64,000 nt of DNA from an uncultured Bacteroidia bacterium (GCA_947252645.1 CAMXWF010000003.1:1-64000), one strand, 5' to 3'; shown: positions 45,031 through 52,872, numbered from the stretch's first letter. Notes: generated by a model from the letters alone, not told the origin. A program made the numbers and translations.

Positions 45031-46377
45031 ATGGTCCCCATATCCATACCCCACATACGCCTCCACGCGCACCGATCACTACTCATTCTCCTCTCGGAGC
45101 TCGCCGTGGGATGCGCAGCCCTAATGGGCCCTCAGGCCATGGCCCACCAAAAACAAACACCACCACAGCCCTCCGAATACCAAAACTATAGCGTAATTGA
45201 GGAACCCCTCAACGGTCTCGAACTACTAGAATTCTTCTTCCACAACAACCTGCAAAAAAACAACGAAAACCTCCTGCTCCCTCCTGACCTCATCCTCGAA
45301 TACAGACTGGCTGAACTCAACCGAAAGTCCGTCATCCCCATCGCCTACCACCCGCTCGTCCGCAAATACATCCACACCTACGCCATCGCACGAAAAGAGC
45401 AGGTGGCGCAACTCCTCGGACTCGCGGAACTATACTTCCCTCTATTCGAGGCCGCACTCGATAGGTACCACCTGCCTCTAGAACTAGTCTACTTGGCCGT
45501 CGTGGAGTCCGCTCTCAACCCTCTGGCCGTCTCCAAAAGCGGTGCCGTGGGGCTCTGGCAATTCAAAATCAACACCGGCAAAATGTTCGGGCTCCGCGTC
45601 GACAACTACATCGACGACAGAATGGACCCCGTCCGCGCCACCGAGGCCGCCTGCGTTTACCTCCAGTACCTCTACAGACTCTTTGACGACTGGCCTCTCG
45701 CCCTCACGGCCTACAACGCAGGCCCAGGAACGCTCCAGCGGGCCATCCTACGCGCAGGGGGCGAAAAAAACTTCTGGAAACTCCTCAACTACCTCCCGGA
45801 AAACGCACAAAACTACTTCCCGGCCTTCATCGCCGCTTATTACATCTTCACCTACCACGAACCTCACGGCATCCCCTCACTACCTCCAAGCATCAGCTTC
45901 AGCCAAGTCGACACCATCGCCATACACAAACCGCTAGCCTTCGACGCCATCGCGCGATGGACCAACCTACCCATCCAAACGCTACACTTCCTTAACCCAC
46001 GATACCGACACGGATATATCCCGCAGCCCACGGACGAAAACGAGTGGATCGTCTTACCAAAACAAGCCCAAAATGCCTTCATCGAAAACCAACCGCGCAT
46101 CGAGGCTCAAAGCTATAAACCCGTCGATGTCCCTTACCCAGACAATAACGGCGACAAGCAAATCAGAATCGAACACCGCGTCAAAAAAGGCGAATACCTA
46201 CACAAAATCGCCATCATGTACGGTTGTACTGTCAACGACCTACAACGCTGGAACGGTCAATGCAACGACATCTACCCTGGACAGCGCCTCGAAATCTGGG
46301 TCCCTACTAACAACTACAAACAGCTCAAAAACCTCATCGAACCCTCGGCCGGCCCTGAAAACAACCAAACTCCTTAA
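45031..46377 (+). CDS. mltD: Membrane-bound lytic transglycosylase D-like, LysM
   Basis: A 448-residue exported murein hydrolase. After an N-terminal hydrophobic segment, the lysozyme-like SLT domain holds LELVYLAVVESALNPLAVSK with catalytic Glu at about 159, then SGAVGLWQFKINTGKMFGL, DPVRATEAACVYLQYLY and LTAYNAGPGTLQRAI. The C-terminus carries a LysM domain (about 385-430: YLHKIAIMYGCTVNDLQRWN, IYPGQRLEIWV) for peptidoglycan binding. Architecture matches MltD. Last gene of the M23-dxr-rseP-mltD operon; yggS has its own promoter just after. Confidence 0.9.
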   Translation: MVPISIPHIRLHAHRSLLILLSELAVGCAALMGPQAMAHQKQTPPQPSEYQNYSVIEEPLNGLELLEFFFHNNLQKNNENLLLPPDLILEYRLAELNRKSVIPIAYHPLVRKYIHTYAIARKEQVAQLLGLAELYFPLFEAALDRYHLPLELVYLAVVESALNPLAVSKSGAVGLWQFKINTGKMFGLRVDNYIDDRMDPVRATEAACVYLQYLYRLFDDWPLALTAYNAGPGTLQRAILRAGGEKNFWKLLNYLPENAQNYFPAFIAAYYIFTYHEPHGIPSLPPSISFSQVDTIAIHKPLAFDAIARWTNLPIQTLHFLNPRYRHGYIPQPTDENEWIVLPKQAQNAFIENQPRIEAQSYKPVDVPYPDNNGDKQIRIEHRVKKGEYLHKIAIMYGCTVNDLQRWNGQCNDIYPGQRLEIWVPTNNYKQLKNLIEPSAGPENNQTP

Positions 46378-46391
46378 ACATGGGTTTTGGC

Positions 46392-46399
46392 TACCTTTG
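46392..46399 (+). promoter_or_regulatory. Candidate -7 box (TACCTTTG) for yggS
   Basis: TACCTTTG lies 26 bases before the yggS ATG and just after the mltD stop. No clear -33 element. Confidence 0.55.
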
Positions 46400-46425
46400 C
46401 ATTGCAATAAAAAGTAAGGTATACT

Positions 46426-47106
46426 ATGTCCGTCACATCGCAACTCGGGGCTATCCGCAATTCGCTTCCACCACAAGTGACCCTGGTTGCTGTCTCAAAA
46501 ATGCATCCCGCCGCCTTGGCCCTCGAGGCCTACCAAGCTGGACAACGGGACTTCGGGGAAAATAAAGTCCAAGAACTCCTCCCTAAATACCACGAACTCC
46601 CAAAAGACATCCGATGGCATCTCATCGGACATCTCCAAACCAACAAGGTCAAGCTCATCGCGCCTTTCATCCACATGATCCAGTCGGTCGACAGCATAAA
46701 ACTCCTCGAGGTCATCAACCGAGAAGCAAAAAAAAATAACCGCTCTATCCCCTGTCTCATCCAAGTACACATAGCGCAGGAAGAATCCAAATTCGGCTTC
46801 CCCATCGACCAAGCCAAAGATCTCCTGCTCTCCGCAGACCTCAGCCCCTACCCCAACGTGAAGCTCTCAGGGCTCATGGGTATGGCCTCGCTCACCAGCA
46901 ACATGGATCAAGTATATCGCGAATTCTCCTCACTACAGCAGCTCTTTACACAAATACAACAATCCAACCGATTCCCTAAAGAACAATTCAACACCCTCTC
47001 CATGGGCATGACCAGCGACTTCCAGCTAGCCGTCAAGGCCGGAAGCAACATGGTCAGAATCGGCAGCGCCATCTTCGGGCAACGTAACTACAACCAAGCC
47101 AACTGA
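46426..47106 (+). CDS. yggS: YggS-family PLP homeostasis protein
   Basis: A 226-residue TIM-barrel PLP-binding protein of the YggS/PROSC family. Seen: TLVAVSKMHPAAL with the PLP-linking Lys at 25, FGENKVQELLPKYHEL, IRWHLIGHLQTNKVK, IQSVDSIKLLEVINREAKKN, LIQVHIAQEESKFGF, LSGLMGMAS, FNTLSMGMTSDFQLAVKAGS and MVRIGSAIFGQRN. The family buffers free pyridoxal phosphate and has no known enzymatic reaction. Length is normal. Probably monocistronic. Confidence 0.94.
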   Translation: MSVTSQLGAIRNSLPPQVTLVAVSKMHPAALALEAYQAGQRDFGENKVQELLPKYHELPKDIRWHLIGHLQTNKVKLIAPFIHMIQSVDSIKLLEVINREAKKNNRSIPCLIQVHIAQEESKFGFPIDQAKDLLLSADLSPYPNVKLSGLMGMASLTSNMDQVYREFSSLQQLFTQIQQSNRFPKEQFNTLSMGMTSDFQLAVKAGSNMVRIGSAIFGQRNYNQAN

Positions 47107-47199
47107 ACCCACTCTCCAGCGCGCGAAACCCAAAATCCACCAACTCCAGGATATAATACCCCACGCAAAGCTTCAACTCTATAACCAGACCAAAGCACC

Positions 47200-48186
47200 A
47201 TGGCAAACCTAACCACGCACTATCTAGGCCTCAAACTCGACAATCCCCTCATCGCCAGCTCTTCCAACCTCACCGACTCCTACGAACACCTCGAGCAGCT
47301 GGCTCAAGCCGGCATCGGCGCCATCGTCCTAAAGTCCATCTTCGAGGAACAGATCCAGGCCGAAACGCACCACCTCAGCGAAACCAGCGACTTCCCCGAA
47401 GCCAACGACTACATCCGCACCTATGTCCACGAACACACCCTGAGCAGCTACGTGGACCTCATCGAAAAAGCCAAGAAAAACCTCCACATTCCCATCATCG
47501 CCAGCATCAACTGCACTGACACTAAAGCCTGGCTCGACTTCGCGGCTCGCCTCGAACAGGCCGGCGCCGACGCCCTTGAAATCAACATCTTCATACTTCC
47601 CACCAACGCCAACGTCTCCGGCGCCGCTTACGAAACCCACTACTTCAAAATCGTCGAGGAGGTCGTCAACCGCGTGAAAATCCCGGTAAGCATCAAGCTC
47701 TCTCGATACTTCACCAACCCTCTCTACATCCTCAACCAACTCCTACAGCGGGGATGCAAAGGCGCCGTGCTATTCAACCGTTTCTACCAATCTGAGGTGT
47801 CGCTCAAAAAAATGGCCCTCATCCCTTCGCCGCTCTTCTCGGGTGAAAACGACTACATCCCCACCCTTCGATGGATCAACCTCGCCGCAACTCAAATGCC
47901 TCAACTCGACCTTGCCATCTCCACCGGCATCCACTCTGGCACCTCCGCCGCTAAAGCTATCGCCGTCGGCGCTAAGGCCGTACAGGTCTGCTCCATCCTC
48001 TACGAAAAGGGCCCCGACTACGTCGCAACGCTCCGAACTCAGCTACTCGAAGCCCTACAAACAGCCCATATGGACTCCGTAGAGCAACTACAGGGGCACT
48101 TCGTAAGCCTCGACCCCGAAAAAACCGACCTCTTCCAGCGAAGCCAGTTCATGAAGTACTTCAACGACTTCAAATCCCGCAAATAG
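47200..48186 (+). CDS. Dihydroorotate dehydrogenase-like flavoprotein
   Basis: A 328-residue TIM-barrel protein similar to class 1 dihydroorotate dehydrogenase: start TTHYLGLKLDNPLIASSSNL, VLKSIFEEQI, PIIASINCTDTKAWLDFAAR, ADALEINIFILPTN, KIPVSIKLSRYFTNPLYI and STGIHSGTSAAKAIAVGAKAVQVCS for FMN phosphate binding. It departs from PyrD at the substrate/catalytic loop (no canonical Cys/Ser base in the usual NxSCPN context; here EINIFILPTN). Many Bacteroidetes have such a paralogue besides true PyrD, and its reaction is unknown. Annotated as 'like' on this basis. Confidence 0.85.
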   Translation: MANLTTHYLGLKLDNPLIASSSNLTDSYEHLEQLAQAGIGAIVLKSIFEEQIQAETHHLSETSDFPEANDYIRTYVHEHTLSSYVDLIEKAKKNLHIPIIASINCTDTKAWLDFAARLEQAGADALEINIFILPTNANVSGAAYETHYFKIVEEVVNRVKIPVSIKLSRYFTNPLYILNQLLQRGCKGAVLFNRFYQSEVSLKKMALIPSPLFSGENDYIPTLRWINLAATQMPQLDLAISTGIHSGTSAAKAIAVGAKAVQVCSILYEKGPDYVATLRTQLLEALQTAHMDSVEQLQGHFVSLDPEKTDLFQRSQFMKYFNDFKSRK

Positions 48187-48297
48187 AAAAGGCCAAACTC
48201 CGCAGAAAAACTCCACGCTACCTCCACCCCACACATTGGAACCCAACAATACAGCACAAAATCGTCTACCTTCCAGGTAGTCTAACCAACTAACGCT

Positions 48298-48525
48298 TTG
48301 ACAGGTACAACCATCATCGCAGCCATCGCGCTGCTTGCCCTAGGCGTGCTGGGAATGGCCATTAAAGTCATCTTCCACAAAAGCCACTCCTTCCCAGAAA
48401 CCTCCCCAGGCGAAAACCAACGCATACAGCAGCTCGGCATCCGATGCCCGAGGCAAGAAGACGAATCGCAACGCAACGATGCCTGCGCCAACTGCCTTGC
48501 GGACAGCGTGTCCAACCACGATTAA
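48298..48525 (+). CDS. Small membrane protein with Cys-containing tail
   Basis: A predicted 75-residue protein: an N-terminal membrane helix (IIAAIALLALGVLGMAIKVIF), then SFPETSPGENQRIQQLGIRC and a tail with three Cys in total. It resembles a conserved Bacteroidetes small protein with 'FP-T-H...GI-C' in the same place. No ATG is available at the start; TTG at 48298 is the best candidate and the start is uncertain. It stops 6 bases before the GlmU-like gene, so it is probably cotranscribed with it. The Cys may bind metal or a thiol (inference). Confidence 0.65.
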   Translation: MTGTTIIAAIALLALGVLGMAIKVIFHKSHSFPETSPGENQRIQQLGIRCPRQEDESQRNDACANCLADSVSNHD

Positions 48526-48531
48526 ACTCAC

Positions 48532-49779
48532 ATGGATAGCAAAAAAAACGTGGAATACTGCCACGACCTCTGCCTGTGTGCCGATTCCAACGCTCAGCAA
48601 ATCCCTCCGCTCACCTTCCTGCGACCATGGTACAACCTCACCCTAGGCTACCTCAGCCTAGCCAAATTATGGGAAAAGGCTACCAAGGCCAACGCCATGC
48701 ACTTTTCCCTCTACCCACACCTAGCTCCTTGCTTCCCCGACTACAGTAAGGACCAAGGCAACGCCAGCCTATACATCGAAGCTCCGCTCCTGCCTACCCC
48801 TGCGCTCCTGGCTCAGCTAAACGCACTGGTCCCAGGCGAAGCTCTTTACGCCAAAAACCAGCTGCTCGCTGTACGCAACCATACCAACGGGCTATGGGGT
48901 ATGCATCGCGGAGAAAGGGGATGCGCTGACACCCTCACCGCACGCCGCGAATGGGATGGCTCTCTGACCCCTGCACCGCTCCTCTCGCACCCCTACGACC
49001 TGTTCCTCCTGGCCAAGGAGGGCATCGACCTCGCCGTCACTCTCTACGGCAATACTTTCGCTCACCAGACCTCCGGCGAAAAAGTCCAAGTGATCGGCCC
49101 GCTCGATCAGCTCTACATCGCGCCCTCTGCCTCACTCACCGCCTGCACACTCAACACCCGAAAAGGCCCCATCTTGATCGGAGAACACGCCGAAATCCAA
49201 GAAGGCGCTCACCTACAAGGTCCACTCGTACTCGGCGACGGCGTGCTCGTCCATATGGGCTCCAAGCTCTACGGCAACTCCATCATCGGGGCGCGCTGCA
49301 AAGTGGGCGGCGAACTCGACAACGTGGTCTTCCAAAACTTCTCCAATAAAGCCCACGACGGTTACCTCGGCAACGCATGCCTCGGCTCGTGGTGCAACAT
49401 CGGCGCCGGGAGCAATTGCTCTAACCTAAAAAACAACTACGACTCCATTCGAGTATACGACTACAACTCCCAACGCTTCGAGCAAACCGGACTACAATTC
49501 TGCGGACTCACCATGGGCGACCACTCCAAGTGCGGCATCAACTCCATGTTCAACACCGGCACCCTCGTCGGCGCCTTCTGCAACATCTTCGGCGCAGGGT
49601 TCCCTCGACAATTCATCCCTTCCTTCTCCTGGGGCGGCGCCGCGGGCTTCTCCTCTCACAGGCTCGCTGACGCCCTAGCCACGGCAAAGGTCGTCATGGC
49701 CAGGCGACAACAACCCCTCACCCCGGAGTACCAAGCCGCCATCGAACACCTCTGGCAAAACACACAAGCCGAAAAATAG
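48532..49779 (+). CDS. GlmU-like protein, left-handed beta-helix
   Basis: A 415-residue protein resembling the Bacteroidetes GlmU-like family (UDP-GlcNAc diphosphorylase/GlcN-1-P acetyltransferase type). The N-terminal part has the LTFLRPWYNLTLG region, corresponding to the usual 'L-FTRPVA-LR-GILTI--KW' but with several changes. The C-terminal part has hexapeptide repeats of a left-handed beta-helix (ILIGEHAEIQEGAHLQGPLV, GDGVLVHMGSKLYGNSIIGA) and the conserved HDGYLGNACLGSWCNIGAGS, then NLKNNYDSI, with GLTMGDHSKCGINSMFNTGT. A sugar-nucleotide role in the cell envelope is likely; the altered N-terminal motif leaves the transferase activity uncertain. Confidence 0.8.
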   Translation: MDSKKNVEYCHDLCLCADSNAQQIPPLTFLRPWYNLTLGYLSLAKLWEKATKANAMHFSLYPHLAPCFPDYSKDQGNASLYIEAPLLPTPALLAQLNALVPGEALYAKNQLLAVRNHTNGLWGMHRGERGCADTLTARREWDGSLTPAPLLSHPYDLFLLAKEGIDLAVTLYGNTFAHQTSGEKVQVIGPLDQLYIAPSASLTACTLNTRKGPILIGEHAEIQEGAHLQGPLVLGDGVLVHMGSKLYGNSIIGARCKVGGELDNVVFQNFSNKAHDGYLGNACLGSWCNIGAGSNCSNLKNNYDSIRVYDYNSQRFEQTGLQFCGLTMGDHSKCGINSMFNTGTLVGAFCNIFGAGFPRQFIPSFSWGGAAGFSSHRLADALATAKVVMARRQQPLTPEYQAAIEHLWQNTQAEK

Positions 49780-49841
49780 TCTACCTACAAAAGCGGCACA
49801 GACCACCGTTCGCTCCTAAATCATCCATTCCTTCGGCCTAC

Positions 49842-50160
49842 GCCCCATACAACTGCGTACCCGCAACCTGGGGCGAACGCAATGCCTGGGAGTTCTTCGT
49901 CGGAGGAGGACTCGGCTTGGCCAACTACTTCTGGTCCCCAACGGCTTCGTCAGTGACTCCTCGCCCTGTGAAGGCATCCAGTACTCCTTCCGCTTCCACC
50001 TGATGCTCACTATCAACTGGAAAACCCTCTTCAGGGTCGGGATCTGCAGCTACCCTAACACTCCGCTTACGGCATAGTCGTGCAGAAAGCGCACGCTAAA
50101 ACCCACTTCTTCCTCCCAGGCCTCTACAACTTTGCGCTCACCGTGAGCTACAAATTCTAA
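49842..50160 (+). pseudogene. Decayed second copy of the small OM protein gene
   Basis: Nearly 320 bases align with the 3' two-thirds of the intact gene at 50406-50930: for example AACCTGGGGCGAACGCAATG here against AACCTGGGGCGACCGCAATG there, and identical ends GTGAGCTACAAATTCTA. The copy lacks the signal-peptide part, has a one-base deletion (CCCAACG against CCCAAACG) and further indels around 50050-50100, so no continuous frame remains. It is a tandem duplication followed by loss. Confidence 0.92.
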
Positions 50161-50167
50161 AAAGTCC

Positions 50168-50175
50168 TACCTTTG
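50168..50175 (+). promoter_or_regulatory. Candidate -7 box (TACCTTTG) between the duplicated OM genes
   Basis: An exact TACCTTTG eight bases after the end of the pseudogene. No TTTG/TTG at the usual -33 distance. It could start the structured segment at 50177-50362 or the downstream OM gene. Confidence 0.4.
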
Positions 50176-50199
50176 CGCTGCCCCAGAGCCTGGGGCAAT

Positions 50200-50226
50200 A
50201 GGCTTGGCTTCACCAGGCCTGTTTTT
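50200..50226 (+). terminator. Hairpin plus T-run after the OM pseudogene
   Basis: AGGCTTGG (50200-50207) pairs with CCAGGCCT (50213-50220) over 8 bp with one G-T pair, followed by GTTTTT. It may be the original terminator of the duplicated gene. Confidence 0.6.
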
Positions 50227-50319
50227 GATAAATAGAGTCAAAAGGAAAGTCCATTAGTCCGCCGATTTCCTTGCGCTGTGAGATTGGCAACGGGTGAGTC
50301 CATCAGGAATCTAGCTGCA

Positions 50320-50362
50320 AGAGCTACGTGGTTCAACAGGAGCGCGTGGCTCTATGCTTTTT
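50320..50362 (+). terminator. Terminator-like hairpin upstream of the OM gene
   Basis: AGAGCTACGTG (50320-50330) pairs with CGCGTGGCTCT (50343-50353) over 11 bp including G-T pairs, followed by ATGCTTTTT. It ends 44 bases before the start codon, a spacing seen in transcription attenuators. Confidence 0.6.
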
Positions 50363-50405
50363 ATACGAGGAAACATTTGGAGTAAAAACAGTAAAATCGT
50401 ACGAT

Positions 50406-50930
50406 ATGATGCGTAGAATTTTGTATTCTCTCGTCCTGGTGGGCCTCCTAGGCCTGCTGCTCGGTAGCCAACAGGCAAAGGCGCAGCCAAAGGCCATCGG
50501 CCTACGCTGGGGGTGGAATCTCGAAGCTGCCTACGAGCACACGCTCGGCCCAGGCTTCATTCTGGCTACCGCGGGCGTGGCTGGCTACTCGGCGGCCATC
50601 ACGGCCTCTGCCTCCTACAACTGGGTGCCCGCAACCTGGGGCGACCGCAATGCCTGGGAGTTCTTCGTCGGCGGAGGACTCGGCTTGGCCAACTACTTCT
50701 GGACCCCAAACGTCTTCGTCATCGGCCCCATGCCATGTATTGGCATCCAGTACTCCTTCTGGTTCCCCCTGATGCTCACTATCAACTGGAAACCTCTCTT
50801 CGGGGTCGGCATCTACAGCTACCCCGAAAGCTCCGTCTACGGCGTGGTCGTGGATGAAGCACATACTGAAACCCACTTCTTCCTCCCAGGACTCTACGAC
50901 TTCGCGCTCACCGTGAGCTACAAATTCTAG
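50406..50930 (+). CDS. Small outer-membrane beta-barrel protein, intact copy
   Basis: A 174-residue protein with a signal peptide (MMRRILYSLVLVGLLGLLLG, cleavage near AKAQ) and a short barrel of alternating aromatic strands: IGLRWGWNLEAAYEHTL, AAITASASYNWVPATW, WEFFVGGGLGLANYFW, CIGIQYSFWFPLMLTINW and the final FALTVSYKF with the C-terminal aromatic residue expected for barrel assembly. It probably forms 8 strands. ATG 50406 or 50409 both fit; the frame extends upstream without signal-peptide sense. A decayed copy lies directly upstream and a terminator follows at 50985. Function unknown. Confidence 0.82.
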   Translation: MMRRILYSLVLVGLLGLLLGSQQAKAQPKAIGLRWGWNLEAAYEHTLGPGFILATAGVAGYSAAITASASYNWVPATWGDRNAWEFFVGGGLGLANYFWTPNVFVIGPMPCIGIQYSFWFPLMLTINWKPLFGVGIYSYPESSVYGVVVDEAHTETHFFLPGLYDFALTVSYKF

Positions 50931-50984
50931 CGCACTATAGGCAAACGCCCCAGTAGACGGCGGACGCAGTAAGTAACAGACTCA

Positions 50985-51018
50985 AGGCCGTGGTGCTCAG
51001 GGCATCACGGCCTATTTT
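50985..51018 (+). terminator. Terminator of the intact OM gene
   Basis: AGGCCGTGGTGC and GGCATCACGGCCT (ending at 51013) form a stem of about 12 bp with one G-T pair, followed by ATTTTAT. It lies 55 bases after the stop codon. Confidence 0.8.
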
Positions 51019-51239
51019 ATGCCCCACATAGCCATCAGTAACCTGTCGTCTGGAGTCAGTAGCAAGTCCTTAGTAGGTGGTATCTAGAATACTGATAACT
51101 GCCTACTGGGCCCTGTTGGTTTCCTCGGCCAGCACCAGCCAGAGGTCCTTCTCCACTAGGTGGGTTCGCTGCGCCCCCTAGACGATGCGGCACTCGGCGA
51201 TGTTGCGGGAGGCCGTGAAGAAGCTCGGGCCGGCTTGAC

Positions 51240-51345
51240 CAGCGCGCAGGGGGGGCTGAGGCGTATGCCCTCGAGGTGGTTGAGGGCGCTGAAGATGCTC
51301 ACACGGGTGACGCCGATGAGCAGGGCGAAGCGCAGGTGGGCATCC
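51240..51345 (-). pseudogene. Remnant of an AAA-ATPase-like/DUF1703 family gene
   Basis: The minus strand translates as HLRFALLIGVTRVSIFSALN followed by HLEGIRLSP. This resembles the core of the abundant Bacteroidetes AAA-ATPase-like/PD-(D/E)XK (DUF1703) proteins, 'RF-F-TGVTKFSKVSIFSGLNNL-DI', with four residues missing inside the motif. There is no start, no complete domain, and stops and frame changes lie on either side (to about 51120). Only this short piece is recognisable. The rest of the 51.02-51.39 kb gap shows nothing certain. Confidence 0.55.
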
Positions 51346-51395
51346 TGCGATCAGTGCCAGTGGCCACTGACCACTGGCAACTGGTTTTCTTTTGC

Positions 51396-51403
51396 TAGCT
51401 TTG
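51396..51403 (+). promoter_or_regulatory. Candidate -7 box (TAGCTTTG) for the cobB-PorT-mutY run
   Basis: TAGCTTTG fits TAnnTTTG and lies 29 bases before the cobB ATG. A purine-rich SD-like GGGAGAG follows before the start codon. No clear -33 element. Confidence 0.5.
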
Positions 51404-51432
51404 CCATACGTGTAACCACGGGAGAGTAAAAC

Positions 51433-52134
51433 ATGGGAAGTGCTAGGAAAAAACGGCTGGTGGTGCTAACAGGCGCAGGGATCAGCGCCGAGAGCGGCAT
51501 CAAAACCTTCCGCGACGCAGGGGGACTCTGGGAAAATTACAGGGTCGAAGACGTAGCCACCCCAGAAGCCTGGGAACGCAACCCAGCCATGGTGCAGGAG
51601 TTCTACAATGCGCGGCGCCGCGAACTCTACAAGGCCCAGCCCAACGCTGCGCACTTCGCCCTCGCGGAGGCAGAAAAAATGTTCGAAATCCAAATCATCA
51701 CTCAGAACATCGACGACCTCCACGAAAGAGCCGGGAGCTCCCACGTACTACACCTACACGGCGAACTCAAAAAAAGCCGCTCGAGCAAAGACCCTAACGC
51801 CATTTTCAACATCGATGGCCCAGACCTGCATATCGGCGACCTTGCACCTGACGGAAGCCAGCTACGACCTCACGTCGTCTGGTTCGGCGAAGCCGTCCCA
51901 AACATCACCCAGGCCAGCAACATGGCCAAAAGTGCCGACCTATTTGCTGTCGTGGGAAGCTCCCTCAACGTCTACCCAGCTGCCGGTCTACTCTTCTACG
52001 TTCCTAAAAATATCCCCACTTTCCTCGTCGACCCCAAAAACGTCACCACACCTGGAAATAGGCACGTGGAGGTCATCCAGGAAGTGGCCTCCGTGGGCGT
52101 ACCCATCATGCTCAAGCGCCTTGAAGCTCTCTAG
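51433..52134 (+). CDS. cobB: Sirtuin, NAD-dependent protein deacylase
   Basis: A 233-residue cytoplasmic sirtuin removing acyl groups from lysines with NAD+. Seen: VVLTGAGISAESGIKTFRDA (NAD-binding, residues 10-29), IITQNIDDLHERAG (88-101), catalytic His109 in HLHGE, VVWFGEAVP, VVGSSLNVYPAAGL and FLVDPKN. Tyr58 and Arg61 (FYNARRR) match the Y-x-x-R pair that gives class III sirtuins preference for succinyl/malonyl-lysine. No Cys was found in the protein, so the usual zinc-binding tetrad is absent, as in other Bacteroidetes sirtuins. It overlaps the next gene by 14 bases. Confidence 0.93.
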   Translation: MGSARKKRLVVLTGAGISAESGIKTFRDAGGLWENYRVEDVATPEAWERNPAMVQEFYNARRRELYKAQPNAAHFALAEAEKMFEIQIITQNIDDLHERAGSSHVLHLHGELKKSRSSKDPNAIFNIDGPDLHIGDLAPDGSQLRPHVVWFGEAVPNITQASNMAKSADLFAVVGSSLNVYPAAGLLFYVPKNIPTFLVDPKNVTTPGNRHVEVIQEVASVGVPIMLKRLEAL

Positions 52135-52852
52135 ACTCCTGACCACTGTCCTCCACATACTTCTCCTAGCGCTGTTCTCCACGCACAGCCTAGCACACCC
52201 ACGCTATGACACGCTACGATGGGTGGTTGGCCCCTCTAGCGCGGGAAAAACAACTGTCCCCACTAGGGCCGAGAAAACGCACTCTACCCCACCAGAAATA
52301 GCCCGCAAGGGCTTCTACGGCGGCCTCGCCCTGGGCGCCACCGTGAGCCAAGTCGACGGCGACGGCCATAGCGGCTTCCGACGCATAAACGCACTGGCCA
52401 GCGCATGGGTCGCCTACGATTGGAACACACACTGGGGACTCCGCCTCGACTTCCGCTACCTCGGCAAAGGAAGCCACGCCGTAAGCAAACAAAACGGCAC
52501 CACTCAGCTAGACTACGACCTACAGCTCCACTATTTCGAGCTGCCGCTCCAGCTCCAGTTCCACCCACTAGGCCAACTCACCCTGGGGGCCGGCCCGGCC
52601 ATAGCCTACCTAATCGCCTACCAAGAGCACAACACCTACGGTAACCTCGCCAACTCCAGGGGCACCCCAAAACAGTTTGAACTCTCCGCCCTAGCAAGCC
52701 TAATCTGGCGCTTCTACCGCGGGCTAGGCCTCACCGGCGGATGGCAATACTCCCTGCTCCCTATTCGGGGACTGATGGCCAAAAGCTCCATGGCCCCTCA
52801 GCAAGGACAATTCAACCACCTGCTCTTCCTAGCCTTAGACTACAGGTTCTAG
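52121..52852 (+). CDS. PorT-family outer-membrane beta-barrel protein
   Basis: A predicted 243-residue protein with a signal peptide (LLTTVLHILLLALFSTHSLA) and a barrel domain of the OMP_b-brl_2/PorT type: GFYGGLALGATVSQVDGDGH, LRLDFRYLGKGSHAV, LQLHYFELPLQLQFHPLGQL, LTLGAGPAIAYLIAYQE and a final FLALDYRF. The best start is TTG at 52121, inside the end of cobB; no ATG fits. PorT itself is needed for T9SS in P. gingivalis, but this paralogue-rich family has many members, so a T9SS role is possible and not shown. It is followed by mutY after 20 bases. Confidence 0.78.
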   Translation: MKLSRLLTTVLHILLLALFSTHSLAHPRYDTLRWVVGPSSAGKTTVPTRAEKTHSTPPEIARKGFYGGLALGATVSQVDGDGHSGFRRINALASAWVAYDWNTHWGLRLDFRYLGKGSHAVSKQNGTTQLDYDLQLHYFELPLQLQFHPLGQLTLGAGPAIAYLIAYQEHNTYGNLANSRGTPKQFELSALASLIWRFYRGLGLTGGWQYSLLPIRGLMAKSSMAPQQGQFNHLLFLALDYRF

Positions 52853-52872
52853 CCGCTCACCACCGCACTGCA

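Larger units (their letters stand above)
50177..50362 (+). ncRNA. Candidate structured leader or small RNA
   Basis: About 185 bases with no open frame but several hairpins: TGCCCCA/TGGGGCA (about 50179-50197), AGGCTTGG/CCAGGCCT (50200-50220, followed by GTTTTT), AAGGAAA/TTTCCTT (about 50242-50272), and a last 11-bp stem with a T-run (50320-50362). It is preceded by a TACCTTTG box and ends 44 bases before the OM gene ATG. This could be an attenuator-type leader of that gene, an independent small RNA, or two unrelated terminators. It matches no riboswitch consensus I know, and lacks the RNase P, tmRNA and SRP core motifs. Confidence 0.3.

Noticed and set aside
50177..50362. RNase P RNA (because of ggaaagtcc) or 6S RNA
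   Set aside because: The rest of the RNase P core is missing. 6S requires a long closing stem between both ends, which was not found; only generic hairpins are supported.
52121..52852. A longer frame starting at 51608 for the PorT-like protein
   Set aside because: The extra N-terminal part is a Ser/Thr/Pro-rich shadow of cobB; the signal peptide begins only at the TTG at 52121.
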